Shown piece after piece: positions 1-6,227 of a stretch of 12,202 nt of DNA. Position 1 is the stretch's first letter, and every line of letters starts with the position of its first letter. Source of the stretch: Gemmatimonadota bacterium (GTDB lineage: Bacteria; Gemmatimonadota; Gemmatimonadetes; Longimicrobiales; RSA9). Where the stretch lies: positions 1-12,202 of the forward strand of contig JACQPS010000143.1 in assembly GCA_016207445.1 (NCBI GenBank), written 5' to 3'. The position numbers were made by a program, and so were the translations under genes. The notes under the pieces were generated by a model. The model saw only the letters and a list, made by a program, of their open reading frames with translations. It was not told where the DNA came from and made no database searches.

Positions 1-413
1 CGGATGATCTGCGACGACGCCTCGATCAGCCGGCGCAGCAGCGCGCGCTCGCGCACGATGCGCGCGTGATACTCGATGTTCGCGGCCGTCGGCACCGCGT
101 CCAGTAGCTCGGCCAGATAGGCGACGCCGCCCACCGAGTCCAGCTCGTCCGTCTTCTTCAGCTCCTCGCTGATCGTCACCGGGTCGATGACCTGGCCGCG
201 CTGGAAGAGCCTGGCCATGGCGCGGAAGATCCGGCGGTTCGCCTCGCGGTAGAACATCGAGTCGTCAACGACCTCGATGGCGCGGGCGACGGCGTCGCCG
301 TCCATGAGCATGCCGCCGAGGACGCTGACCTCGGCCTCGGGCGCGTACGGGGGCTGCCGGTCCGGGGACGGGAGCGTCAGCACGCCGCCCTCGCGCGGAT
401 CACGCCTGCTCAT
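1..413 (-). CDS. dnaB: Replicative DNA helicase DnaB, N-terminal part (runs off the window)
   Basis: This is the first 137 codons of the ring-shaped helicase that unwinds DNA at the replication fork and recruits primase. The protein begins MSRRDPREGGVLTLP and then shows the DnaB N-terminal (primase-interacting) domain: PPYAPEAEVSVLGGMLMDGD (about residues 21-40), FYREANRRIFRAM, VIDPVTISEEL, GGVAYLAELLDAVPTAANI and YHARIVRERALLRRLIEA, where the domain leads into the linker helix. The RecA-like ATPase domain lies outside the window, so completeness cannot be judged. I chose the ATG at 413-411, which overlaps the end of the uracil-DNA glycosylase gene by 14 bases and implies translational coupling. 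It is the last visible gene of the operon starting with yicC. The identification is secure from the domain's characteristic order of motifs. Confidence 0.93.
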   Translation of the reverse strand, partial: MSRRDPREGGVLTLPSPDRQPPYAPEAEVSVLGGMLMDGDAVARAIEVVDDSMFYREANRRIFRAMARLFQRGQVIDPVTISEELKKTDELDSVGGVAYLAELLDAVPTAANIEYHARIVRERALLRRLIEASSQII

Positions 414-1230
414 CGAGCACCTGGCGGAGGAGCTGGAGATCCTGCCACGCGGAGCGCGTCTTGTCGCGGCTCCGCAGGAGATACGCGGGGTGGAACATGG
501 CGATCACGGGAACGCCACGGTACGAGTGGACCTGGCCGCGCAGCTTGCTGATGCCCGCCTCCGACCCCAGGAGCGTGCGCGCGGCGAAGTTGCCGACCGC
601 GACGAGCGCGCGCGGAGCGATGAGCTCGAGCTGCCGGTGCAGGTACGGCTGGCACTTCTCTACCTCGTCCGGCAGCGGATCGCGGTTGTTCGGCGGCCGG
701 CACTTGAGCACGTTGCAGATGTAGACCTGCTCGCGCGCAAAGCCGACGGACAGGAGCAAGAGGTCGAGCAGCTTGCCGGCCGGCCCAACGAACGGCCGGC
801 CGGTCCGGTCCTCTTCGCTGCCCGGGGCTTCCCCCACGATCACGACATCCGCGAACGGGCTGCCCTCGCCGAATACGACCGTCCGGCGACCCTCGCACAG
901 CCGGCACTTCGTGCAGCCGGAGGCTTCGCGCGCGAGCGCCTTGAGGGCCTCGGCGGCGGCAGGGTCGCCGGCGCGTGGCGGCAGGGCCCAGACGGCCGGG
1001 AATTCCCGGACGCGTCCGGTGCCCGGAGCCGCGAGGCGCTCACGCGGAGTCGCGGAGGCGCGGAGCGGCTCCTCCGCGGCTCCGCGTCTCCGCGTGACCG
1101 CGTCCGCAGACGAGGCCGCCAAGGCCCGGACGGCCTCGGCACCCGACAAAGTCTCCAGGAAGACGTCGCGCTCCCCCAGCTCGAGCCGCTGGCGGAGATA
1201 CCGGGCGAGGTCGGCCCGGTCGATGGTCAT
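400..1230 (-). CDS. udg: Uracil-DNA glycosylase, family 4 (iron-sulfur type)
   Basis: The 276-residue protein should remove uracil from DNA in base excision repair. Residues 1-40 form a helical N-terminal extension as found in SPO1 polymerase-related/type 4 enzymes, followed by a low-complexity linker and the catalytic domain from about residue 98. Four cysteines expected to hold the 4Fe-4S cluster are visible: C106 and C109 in GCTKCRLC, C177 in NVLKCRPPNNRDP and C193 in EKCQPYL. The active-site motif is GEAPGSEED (133-141) with RPFVGPAGKLLD, and the closing motif is HPAYLLR (247-253). The ATG overlaps the coaBC stop as ATGA (1230-1227), and the 3' end overlaps dnaB by 14 bases, so it is embedded in the operon. 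Residues 45-64 are encoded by a near-perfect 58-bp palindrome that looks inserted. Function is confident from family motifs; the linker is probably dispensable (inference). Confidence 0.92.
   Translation of the reverse strand: MTIDRADLARYLRQRLELGERDVFLETLSGAEAVRALAASSADAVTRRRGAAEEPLRASATPRERLAAPGTGRVREFPAVWALPPRAGDPAAAEALKALAREASGCTKCRLCEGRRTVVFGEGSPFADVVIVGEAPGSEEDRTGRPFVGPAGKLLDLLLLSVGFAREQVYICNVLKCRPPNNRDPLPDEVEKCQPYLHRQLELIAPRALVAVGNFAARTLLGSEAGISKLRGQVHSYRGVPVIAMFHPAYLLRSRDKTRSAWQDLQLLRQVLDEQA
1040..1097. repeat. 58-bp near-perfect palindrome made of 8-bp repeats, inside udg
   Basis: The arm 1040-1065 (TCACGCGGAG, then CGCGGAG, then CGCGGAG) pairs with 1072-1097 (ending CTCCGCGTGA). There are 10 pairs, one T-T mismatch, 7 pairs, one G-G mismatch and 7 pairs, around a 6-nt loop (1066-1071). 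Within each arm the CGCGGAG motif recurs every 8 bp, so the palindrome is a short tandem repeat that reverses at its centre. It codes in frame for residues 45-64 of the glycosylase, in the linker between the N-terminal extension and the catalytic domain, giving an Arg/Ala/Glu-rich low-complexity stretch. It looks like a small mobile or duplicated element tolerated in a linker (inference). Confidence 0.85.
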
Positions 1231-2465
1231 GCGCGTTTTGGCAGCAGGGTTTCGAGCCGATCCAGGACGGCCTCGGCCACGGCGTGCTTGGACAGGAGCG
1301 GCAGCGCGTCCTCGCGGCCGTCGCGGCCGAGCATCACGACGCGGTTGGTGTCCACTTCGAAGCCCGCTCCGGGTTCCAATGCGGAGTTCAGCACCACCAG
1401 GTCGAGGTTTTTCGACTTCAGTTTGCGGCGCGCGCTCGCGAGGCCGTCACCGGTCTCGAGCGCGAAACCGACCACCGCGAGCCCGCGCGGCCACGCGTCC
1501 TGCGTGCACACGAGCACGTCGGGCGCGGGCTCGAGATCGATCGCGGTCGGCATCGCTTCTTTCTTGATCTTCTGGCCGGCCCGGCCGGCCGGCCGGAAAT
1601 CCGCGACTGCCGCGGCCATGAGCAGCGCGTCCGCGCCGGGCAGCGCCGCGCGCACCGCCGCCGTCATCTCTTCGGCCGTCTCCACGCGCTGCAGGCGCGG
1701 TCCCGGCGGCGGCTCGAGCAGCGTGGGACCGGAGACGAGCAGCACGCCCGCGCCGCGCCGCCACGCGGCCGCGGCGAGCGCAAAGCCCATACGCCCGGAC
1801 GACCGGTTGGAGAGGAAGCGCACGGGATCGAGCGCCTCGCGCGTCGGACCCGCGGTCACGACCAGCGACCGGCCGCGATACGGCGTGTCGCCCTCCAGCG
1901 CGCGCCCGATGGTCTCGGCCATCACGTCCGGCTCTTCCAGCCGCCCCGGGCCTTCCCCCTCCCCGAACGCCAGCGGTCCGAGCGCCGGCCCCAGGATCTC
2001 GTAGCCGAGCGCCTGATGCAGGTGCCGCAGATTCGCCTGCGTCTGCGCGTGCGCGTACATCCGGTCGTTCATCGCCGGACACAGCAGCACCGGCGCGCGC
2101 GTCGCCAGGAGAATCGCGGTCAGCAGGTCATCGGCCCGCCCCGCCGCGGCGCGGGCCAGGAAATCCGCGGTCGCGGGCGCCACGCACACCAGATCCGCTT
2201 CGCGAGCGAGCCGGATGTGGTCGAGCGCGTGACCGGGCTCGAAGATGTCGTGGAAAACGGGTCGTCCGGTCAGCGCCTCGAACGTGACCGGACCGATGAA
2301 CTCGCGGGCCGCGCGCGTGAGCACCACGTCCACCAGCGCGCCGAGCTGCGTCAGGTCACGCCCGAGCTGTGCGACCTTGTACGCCGCGATCCCGCCCGTC
2401 ACCCCCAGTACGAGGTGACGGCCCTGCCACGGCCGGCGCGGGGCCGGCGCCGCCCCGCTGCGCAA
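1227..2465 (-). CDS. coaBC: Bifunctional phosphopantothenoylcysteine decarboxylase / phosphopantothenate-cysteine ligase
   Basis: The 412-residue fusion carries out two steps of coenzyme A synthesis: CoaB joins cysteine to 4'-phosphopantothenate and CoaC, an FMN enzyme, decarboxylates the product to 4'-phosphopantetheine. The CoaC half (about 15-190) shows GVTGGIAAYK (21-30), the catalytic His83 in DHIRLAREADLV, APATADFLAR and PAMN (130-133). The CoaB half (about 198-408) shows TAGPTREALDPVRFLSN (204-220), RSSGRMGFA, AAAVADFRP (284-292) and KIKKE (299-303). The cysteine that follows GxxA in E. coli Dfp (Cys158) is replaced by Phe167 in LAFGEG. The start is a TTG at 2465, three bases after the rpoZ stop, with AAGGGAG upstream; no in-frame ATG precedes the Rossmann motif. 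The stop overlaps the udg ATG. Function is certain; the Phe change is discussed in the findings. Confidence 0.95.
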   Translation of the reverse strand: MRSGAAPAPRRPWQGRHLVLGVTGGIAAYKVAQLGRDLTQLGALVDVVLTRAAREFIGPVTFEALTGRPVFHDIFEPGHALDHIRLAREADLVCVAPATADFLARAAAGRADDLLTAILLATRAPVLLCPAMNDRMYAHAQTQANLRHLHQALGYEILGPALGPLAFGEGEGPGRLEEPDVMAETIGRALEGDTPYRGRSLVVTAGPTREALDPVRFLSNRSSGRMGFALAAAAWRRGAGVLLVSGPTLLEPPPGPRLQRVETAEEMTAAVRAALPGADALLMAAAVADFRPAGRAGQKIKKEAMPTAIDLEPAPDVLVCTQDAWPRGLAVVGFALETGDGLASARRKLKSKNLDLVVLNSALEPGAGFEVDTNRVVMLGRDGREDALPLLSKHAVAEAVLDRLETLLPKRA

Positions 2466-2468
2466 GCG

Positions 2469-2684
2469 TCACGCTCCCTTGCGGCGCCGCTTGATCAGCC
2501 GGAACTCGATGTCGCCCGAGACCAGCGCTTCGATCGCCCGGGTCGTGAGCTTCTTCTCGAGCCCCGCCGGAATGGCTTCCCGCGGCAGCGCGTTCAGCTC
2601 GCGTGCGTACTTGGCCGCGACCAGCACGCCCAGGTACTTGCTCCCCGCGTTCTTGGCCGCTTCCAAAGGTGTGAAGACTTGCAT
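2469..2684 (-). CDS. rpoZ: DNA-directed RNA polymerase omega subunit
   Basis: This 71-residue protein is the small omega subunit that binds the beta' subunit and helps assemble RNA polymerase. It starts MQVFTPLEAAKNAGSKYLGV, followed by the family hallmark LVAAKYARELNALP (about 21-34), where the AAK-AR helix contacts beta', then LTTRAIEALVSGDIEFRLI and a basic KRRRKGA tail. The length is normal for the short omega type. The ATG directly abuts the gmk stop with no spacer, and it is preceded by a strong AGGAG seven bases upstream inside the gmk 3' end. The gmk-rpoZ-coaBC order is widespread in bacteria, which supports the call despite the short length. Confidence 0.93.
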   Translation of the reverse strand: MQVFTPLEAAKNAGSKYLGVLVAAKYARELNALPREAIPAGLEKKLTTRAIEALVSGDIEFRLIKRRRKGA

Positions 2685-3335
2685 CTAGGAACTCCTTTCC
2701 AGGATCTCGTCTACTTCCTCTTCCAGCCGCTCGACCGCAGCCTCCAGCCCGACCACGCGATCGCGACGGTGCCGCTCCGCCACCAGGATCGTTTCCAGCG
2801 CCCGGAGCGCCGCCTCGAAGTCGTCGTTGACCACGACGTAGTCGAACTCGCCCGCCGCGTCGATCTCGCGCTTCGCCGTCTCGAGCCGCCGCCGCTGCTC
2901 GGCCGGCTTCTCGCTGCCGCGGCCGCCGAGGCGCCGGCCCAGCTCCGTCCCGGACGGCGGCAGCACGAAGACCAACACCGAATCCGGAAACAGCTTCCGA
3001 ATCTGGCGCGCGCCCTGCACGTCGATGTCGAGCACGACCGTACTACCCCGCTTCAAACCCTCTTCTACCCCACGGTTGGGCGTTCCGTACCGCCGCCCGT
3101 GCACGACCGCCCACTCGATGAGCTCGCCGGTCTCGATCATGCGGTCGAACTCCAGGTCGTCCACGAAGTGGTAGTCGCGCCCTTCCCGCTCGTTCGGCCG
3201 CGCCGGTCGCGTCGTCGCCGACGTCGAGAAGACGACGTCGTCGTTGCGATCGACCAGTGCGCGCGCCAGCGTCGTCTTGCCCGTTCCGCTCGGGGCCGCG
3301 ACCACGAAGGGGAACGGGCGGCTCCCCAGGCTCAT
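2685..3335 (-). CDS. gmk: Guanylate kinase
   Basis: This enzyme phosphorylates GMP to GDP with ATP and feeds GTP, dGTP and (p)ppGpp pools. The 216-residue protein has the P-loop APSGTGKTT (14-22), the GMP-binding stretch FSTSATTRPARPNEREG (36-52) with Ser37 and Arg43, DYHFV (54-58), ELIEWAVVHGRRYGTP (71-86) with Glu73 and Tyr83, and LDIDVQGARQIR (102-113). The lid region follows, then REIDAAGEFDYVVVNDD (156-172), which is near-invariant in the family. The C-terminal 20 residues are acidic and probably helical. The ATG overlaps the yicC stop as ATGA (3335-3332), giving translational coupling, and the TAG stop touches the rpoZ start. The P-loop has Ala in place of the usual Gly before PSG, which is a mild variation. 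Confidence 0.96.
   Translation of the reverse strand: MSLGSRPFPFVVAAPSGTGKTTLARALVDRNDDVVFSTSATTRPARPNEREGRDYHFVDDLEFDRMIETGELIEWAVVHGRRYGTPNRGVEEGLKRGSTVVLDIDVQGARQIRKLFPDSVLVFVLPPSGTELGRRLGGRGSEKPAEQRRRLETAKREIDAAGEFDYVVVNDDFEAALRALETILVAERHRRDRVVGLEAAVERLEEEVDEILERSS
2692..2696 (-). promoter_or_regulatory. Strong ribosome binding site for rpoZ within the end of gmk
   Basis: On the minus strand GGAAAGGAGTTCC precedes the stop TAG of gmk and the ATG of rpoZ. AGGAG lies 7 bases before the ATG and is flanked by GGAA and TTCC, which can pair to leave the Shine-Dalgarno sequence in a small loop. It is the clearest Shine-Dalgarno sequence I saw in this operon, and it fixes the rpoZ start. Confidence 0.75.
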
Positions 3336-4225
3336 TCCACGTTCTCGATCTGCTCGCGCAGCCGCTCGATCTCGTTCTTGATCGCGACCACCTGGTGCTC
3401 GATCACGGCGTCGTTCGCCTTGGAGCCGATGGTGTTCGCCTCGCGGTTCATTTCCTGGTTCAGGAAGCCCAGGCGCTTGCCAACCGGCTCGGCCGACCCG
3501 CTGTCGAGCAGGTCGCGGAAGAGCTGGACGTGCGCGCGCAGGCGGACCAGCTCCTCGCTGATGTCCCAGCGCTCCGCCAGGTACGCCACCTCTTGCACCA
3601 GCCGCTCCTCCTCGACCGCAGTGTCCCCGGCCAGCTCGGCGATGGCGCGGCGCAGACGGTCGCGCTCGGCGACCAGGCGCTCGGGCGCGCGCGCTTCGAT
3701 CCCGCGCAGCGTCGTCTCGATCGCCTGGAGCCGCTCGTCCAGGTCGTTGCGCAGCCGCGCCCCTTCCTCCTCCCGCATGAGCACGGCCGCCCGGGCCGCC
3801 GCCTCCGTCACGGCCCGCACATCGTCGAGGACGACGCCCTCGGCCTCCTCGGCGTCGGCGCGCACGATCAGGTCGCCGAAACGGCTGAGCAGCGCCACGT
3901 CGATCTCGCCCGGGAGCTGCAGCCGCTCCTGCATCAGCCGGAGCACCCGCAGGTACTGCCTGGCCCGGCCTTCATCCAGCCGCAAGGCCGGGGCCTCTCC
4001 GCTGTCCGAGTCCGGCATCTCCAGGCGGAGCGAGTAGCTCACGTGCCCGCGAGGCAGGATCGTCCGCAGCCATTCGCGGATGTGCGGCTCGTGGCGCTCC
4101 AGCGAGAGCGGCAGGCGTACATTGGCGCTGAAGAAGCGGTGGTTGACCGTCTTGATCTCGCCGCGCAGCCACCCGAGCGGCGTCTCCCGCTCCGCTTCCC
4201 CGTACCCCGTCATGCTGCGGATCAT
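3332..4225 (-). CDS. yicC: YicC family endoribonuclease
   Basis: This 297-residue protein belongs to the YicC family, shown in E. coli to be an RNA endonuclease affecting small-RNA turnover. The start MIRSMTGYGEAERE is the family's characteristic N-terminus, followed by IKTVNHRFFSANVRLP (25-40) and REWLRTILPRGHVSYSLRLE. The C-terminal DUF1732 domain ends with the conserved block FLNQEMNREANTIGSKA (about residues 254-270) and HQVVAIKNEIERLREQIENVE. The middle (about 100-210) is a charged, helical, probably coiled-coil region. It is the first gene of the six-gene operon. The ATG at 4225-4223 has no Shine-Dalgarno sequence, but a good promoter ends 9 bases before it, so its mRNA may be leaderless. 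Conservation with gmk and rpoZ supports a link to RNA metabolism. Confidence 0.94.
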   Translation of the reverse strand: MIRSMTGYGEAERETPLGWLRGEIKTVNHRFFSANVRLPLSLERHEPHIREWLRTILPRGHVSYSLRLEMPDSDSGEAPALRLDEGRARQYLRVLRLMQERLQLPGEIDVALLSRFGDLIVRADAEEAEGVVLDDVRAVTEAAARAAVLMREEEGARLRNDLDERLQAIETTLRGIEARAPERLVAERDRLRRAIAELAGDTAVEEERLVQEVAYLAERWDISEELVRLRAHVQLFRDLLDSGSAEPVGKRLGFLNQEMNREANTIGSKANDAVIEHQVVAIKNEIERLREQIENVE

Positions 4226-4234
4226 CGGGGATGA

Positions 4235-4263
4235 AAGGTACCAGCGAAGCGGGTGCAGGTCAA
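4235..4263 (-). promoter_or_regulatory. Sigma70-type promoter of the yicC-gmk-rpoZ-coaBC-udg-dnaB operon
   Basis: On the minus strand the -35 hexamer TTGACC (4263-4258, five of six to consensus) is followed by exactly 17 bases and the -10 hexamer TACCTT (4240-4235), preceded by TGG as in an extended -10 element. The yicC ATG begins 9 bases after the -10, so transcription would start at or within about four bases of the start codon. This predicts a leaderless or near-leaderless transcript. It is in the only sizeable gap upstream of the operon. Confidence 0.65.
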
Positions 4264-4265
4264 CG

Positions 4266-4281
4266 AAAAACGCTGCGCGTT
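4266..4281 (-). terminator. Weak possible terminator between the M28 peptidase gene and yicC
   Basis: On the minus strand AACGC-GCA-GCGTT can form a five-pair stem, and the final TT runs into a total of five T residues. It lies just upstream of the yicC -35 element and downstream of the peptidase stop at 4325. The stem is short, so it would be a weak terminator at best. A GC-rich self-complementary stretch at about 4297-4318 also exists but has no T-run. Confidence 0.3.
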
Positions 4282-4324
4282 CGGGGGAGCGAACTTGGCG
4301 CGCGCCCGGCCGCGCGCACGAGCC

Positions 4325-5950
4325 TCAGCGGTATCGGGGTACGGCGTCCGGGATGCCCTTGTCGAGGCGCGGGCGGTCGGGCGCGTTCGCGAGCAGCCAG
4401 ACGCTGACGAACACCGTGCGTGTGATCGCCGTCATCTTCTGCGGGTCCAGGTAGCGCGCCTCGTCCGCGGGCGCGTGGTAGCGCGGGTGCAGGCCCGTGA
4501 AGAATCCGATCGTCGGCACGCCGCGCTCGAGGAACGGCCCGGCGTCCGTGCGTGGGTAGAAGAACTCGCTCGCGACCGTGTCGTACGTTCGGTTCAGACG
4601 GAGCTGCAGATACGAACGGTTGGCGCGCTCGAGCAGCGAGTCCAGTTCAGCGCTCAGCACGCGCGGCCCGATCAGGTGCACCTCGTCGGGGCCGGTCAGA
4701 TCCTCCTCGCCGGGAACGTTCGTCCCCGGCCGCTTCGCGCCGCCGATCATGTCCACGTTGATGTGGGCCACGATGCGGTCGAGCGGCACGACCGGCTTGC
4801 CGACGAAGCGGCGGGTTCCCCAGAGGCCGCGCTCCTCGCCGCTGTCCCAAAGAAACAGGATCGAACGACGCGGCCGCGGCGACCGCGCGAGCGCTTCGGC
4901 GATCGCCAGCGTTCCCGCGCTCCCCGTCGCGTTGTCGTCCGCGGCGTTGTAGACGCTGTCACCATCGACCACAGCGCGGCCGACCGCGCCATCCAGGTGC
5001 GACGCGATGGTAACGAACTCCTGCTTCAGCACCGGGTCGCTCCCCTCCACGAACGCCACCACGTTGTACGGACGATGCTCGAGGTTCGTGCTCGCCGGAA
5101 GGTGCAGCGTCACGGCCTCCGGCAGCTCGAACGAGGCCAGATATCTGGAGGAATCACCGCGGGCGACGAGCTCGTTGCCGGTGACGCCGCGTTCCGCGAG
5201 CAACGCATCCAGCACGTGTGGTTTGACGGCGATCGAGGGCGTGGGAATGGCCGCGTAGGCCGACGGCACCGGCGGCTCCAGCTCGAACGAGCTGCGCCCC
5301 CTCGAGCGGAGGCGCTCCCACTGCCCGAGCTGCTGCGACGGCGGCAGGAACAGCACCCCCACGGCGCCACGCCGGTGCGCCTCGGCCCAGGGCGTGAAGT
5401 AGTCGAGGTCGCGCCGGCCGAGCAGGTCGGAGCTGAGGCCCACAGGCAACGCCGACGGACCGTGCGCCAGGAGCAGCTTGCCGCGCACGTCCAGGCCGGC
5501 GTACGGGTCGATGCCCCGCGCGGGGACCCGCATGCCGTGCCCGACGTAGACCAGAGTGGTCGTGGCGGTGACCGGGCGCGGGTACGTGCGCACGAGGAAA
5601 TCCGTGCCGAAGCGGAAGCGTCGACCCGCGATCTCCAGATACGCCTCCGCGGTGTCGACCACCGTCTCGCGCAACGTGTAGTGCTGGAAATAGGTGCCCG
5701 CATCGCCGAGCGGCTTCACGCCGGCCCGGGACAGACGGCGCGCAATGTAGGCGGCCGCGCTGTCGAAGCCGGGCGAGGGCGTGTCCCGGCCGCGCAGCGC
5801 ATCGGAGGAGAGATAGTGCAGGTCGCGCTTCAGCTGCTCGGCCGTGATGCGCTGCGCGGCCGCGCGCACGCGCGCGGGAATCGTGAGTTCCTGCGCGAAG
5901 GCGGCCCGGCTCAGCAGCAGCAGTGCGCGGAGAATCGTACCGTAGCGCAT
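4325..5950 (-). CDS. Secreted M28 family zinc metallopeptidase (aminopeptidase-like)
   Basis: The 541-residue protein is an exported peptidase, expected to remove N-terminal residues from peptides in the periplasm or outside the cell. A signal peptide MRYGTILRALLLLSRAAFA is followed by a likely cleavage before QE (residue 20). An N-terminal helical segment (KRDLHYLSSDALRGRDTPS, 41-59) resembles other M28 proteins; a protease-associated-like insert occupies about 130-280. The two-zinc site is complete: His318 (ASHLDG), Asp338 (NAADDNATG), Glu372/Glu373 (SGEERG), Asp400 (HINVDMIG) and His492 (RYHAPADE). I chose the ATG at 5950 because the signal peptide starts there; the upstream open frame reads into the 14-bp repeat array and encodes only repeats. 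There is no Shine-Dalgarno sequence before this ATG. Substrate specificity cannot be read from sequence. Confidence 0.9.
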   Translation of the reverse strand: MRYGTILRALLLLSRAAFAQELTIPARVRAAAQRITAEQLKRDLHYLSSDALRGRDTPSPGFDSAAAYIARRLSRAGVKPLGDAGTYFQHYTLRETVVDTAEAYLEIAGRRFRFGTDFLVRTYPRPVTATTTLVYVGHGMRVPARGIDPYAGLDVRGKLLLAHGPSALPVGLSSDLLGRRDLDYFTPWAEAHRRGAVGVLFLPPSQQLGQWERLRSRGRSSFELEPPVPSAYAAIPTPSIAVKPHVLDALLAERGVTGNELVARGDSSRYLASFELPEAVTLHLPASTNLEHRPYNVVAFVEGSDPVLKQEFVTIASHLDGAVGRAVVDGDSVYNAADDNATGSAGTLAIAEALARSPRPRRSILFLWDSGEERGLWGTRRFVGKPVVPLDRIVAHINVDMIGGAKRPGTNVPGEEDLTGPDEVHLIGPRVLSAELDSLLERANRSYLQLRLNRTYDTVASEFFYPRTDAGPFLERGVPTIGFFTGLHPRYHAPADEARYLDPQKMTAITRTVFVSVWLLANAPDRPRLDKGIPDAVPRYR

Positions 5951-5983
5951 GGTTTTTTTCGAACAAAGAAGTTGGCGAAAGTT

Positions 5984-6212
5984 CGGCACTTGAACTTCGG
6001 CACTTGAACTTCGGCACTCGAACTTCGGCACTCGAACTTCGGCACTCGAACTTCGGCACTCCAACGTCGGCACTCGAGAGGCGGCACATCGGACCGCGTT
6101 TTCCCGGTGTGCCGATTCTCGAGTGCCGATTTCTCAGTGCCGCTGTTTCAGTGCCGATGGTTGAGTGCCGGTTTTCGAGTGCCGGTTTTCACGTGCCGGT
6201 TTTCGAGTGCCG
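5984..6212. repeat. Inverted array of sixteen 14-bp units around a 5-bp centre
   Basis: Eight head-to-tail 14-bp units run from 5984 to 6095, starting CGGCACTTGAACTT and CGGCACTCGAACTT. Eight units in the opposite orientation run from 6101 to 6212, such as GTTTTCGAGTGCCG. The centre is GCGTT (6096-6100). The CGGCAC core (GTGCCG in the right arm) is kept in all sixteen units, while the other eight positions differ between the arms: TCGAACTT on the left, and TCGAAAAC when the right arm is reverse-complemented. The innermost pairs (units 7 and 8) match best. The array fills most of the 277-bp gap between the barrel protein stop and the M28 peptidase start, and would be transcribed as a long hairpin with regularly spaced internal loops. 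I see no gene in this gap. Confidence 0.95.
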
Positions 6213-6227
6213 CTGTTTGCCTTCTCG

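Noticed and set aside
1284..4037. 917-codon open frame on the plus strand
   Set aside because: It runs antisense across coaBC, rpoZ, gmk and most of yicC. Its Arg/Ala/Pro-rich, repeat-free translation matches no family and is a by-product of high GC and few stop codons.
5951..6089. N-terminal extension of the M28 peptidase through the repeat array
   Set aside because: The extension only translates 14-bp repeats (CRSSSAEV pattern). A proper signal peptide begins at the ATG at 5950, so the repeats are not coding.
5984..6212. CRISPR array
   Set aside because: Units are 14 bp with no 25-40 bp spacers, and the orientation inverts in the middle, so this is not a CRISPR.
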